From NCBI GenBank assembly GCA_050261495.1, contig JBLNDI010000033.1, forward strand, positions 1 through 5,251: a stretch of DNA of 5,251 nt. Direction: 5' to 3'. Made by a program: the position numbers and the translations under genes. The first letter of the stretch is position 1. Each line of letters begins with the position of its first letter. The notes below the pieces were generated by a model, which saw only the letters and a program-made list of their open reading frames with translations, was not told the DNA's origin and made no database searches. This document shows positions 5,196 through 5,251 of this stretch, in pieces. This stretch comes from JBMNKL01 sp050261495. Its GTDB lineage: Bacteria > Bacillota > Clostridia > Acetivibrionales > DTU013.

Positions 5196-5251
5196 TTATT
5201 AATCAAGCGCCAGGAATAACACTTTCTGCTACAACCCGGCCGGTTCGTCCG
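5196..5251. other. Non-coding upstream end of the window
   Basis: These 56 bases precede the minus-strand cluster. They hold a GC-rich palindrome CCGGCCGG (5236-5243) inside an imperfect inverted repeat, possibly part of a hairpin or the end of a neighbouring gene cut by the window edge. I found no convincing promoter for the cluster here. Confidence 0.3.

Noticed and set aside
5233..5245. GC-rich inverted repeat AACCCGGCCGGTT as an operator or terminator.
   Set aside because: The symmetry is imperfect beyond eight bases and the context is cut off by the window edge.

Overview
The window looks like the chromosome of an endospore-forming Firmicute, most likely an anaerobic clostridial or Desulfotomaculum/Pelotomaculum-type organism. 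The evidence is a clear spore cortex-lytic enzyme (SleB), strong AGGAGG-type ribosome binding sites, intermediate GC content, and several small lysine-rich or hydrophobic proteins of the kind common in spore-formers. The genus is an inference from gene content; no rRNA or other taxonomic marker is present.

Layout: (1) 28-162, a small plus-strand gene for a 44-residue Cys/Lys-containing peptide, followed by a good intrinsic terminator (255-298) whose 3' arm is partly duplicated just downstream. (2) 299-456, a promoter-bearing intergenic stretch. (3) 457-3276, a tight three-gene plus-strand operon: sn-glycerol-1-phosphate dehydrogenase (EgsA/AraM family), a NagD/AraL-type HAD phosphatase overlapping it by 8 bases, and a six-helix membrane protein of unknown function starting at a TTG. 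(4) 3305-5171, four minus-strand genes read towards the operon: a 106-residue charged helical-repeat protein, a 126-residue two-part helical protein, a 110-residue protein with a hydrophobic C-terminal hairpin-like tail, and sleB. The two gene groups converge with only 28 bases between stop codons and no convincing terminator.

How the genes may work together: the dehydrogenase converts dihydroxyacetone phosphate to sn-glycerol-1-phosphate (or the reverse), and its partner HAD enzyme probably removes phosphate from a related small substrate. The same pair (AraM and AraL) is found in the Bacillus subtilis arabinose operon, but here no arabinose genes are visible. The membrane protein may be linked to the resulting glycerol or lipid metabolism, but nothing in its sequence proves this. 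On the other strand, SleB hydrolyses spore cortex peptidoglycan during germination. The three small genes upstream of it have no gene pointing away between them and could form a spore-related transcription unit. The usual SleB partner gene ypeB is not present in the window.

No rRNA, tRNA, CRISPR array, insertion sequence or phage gene was seen.
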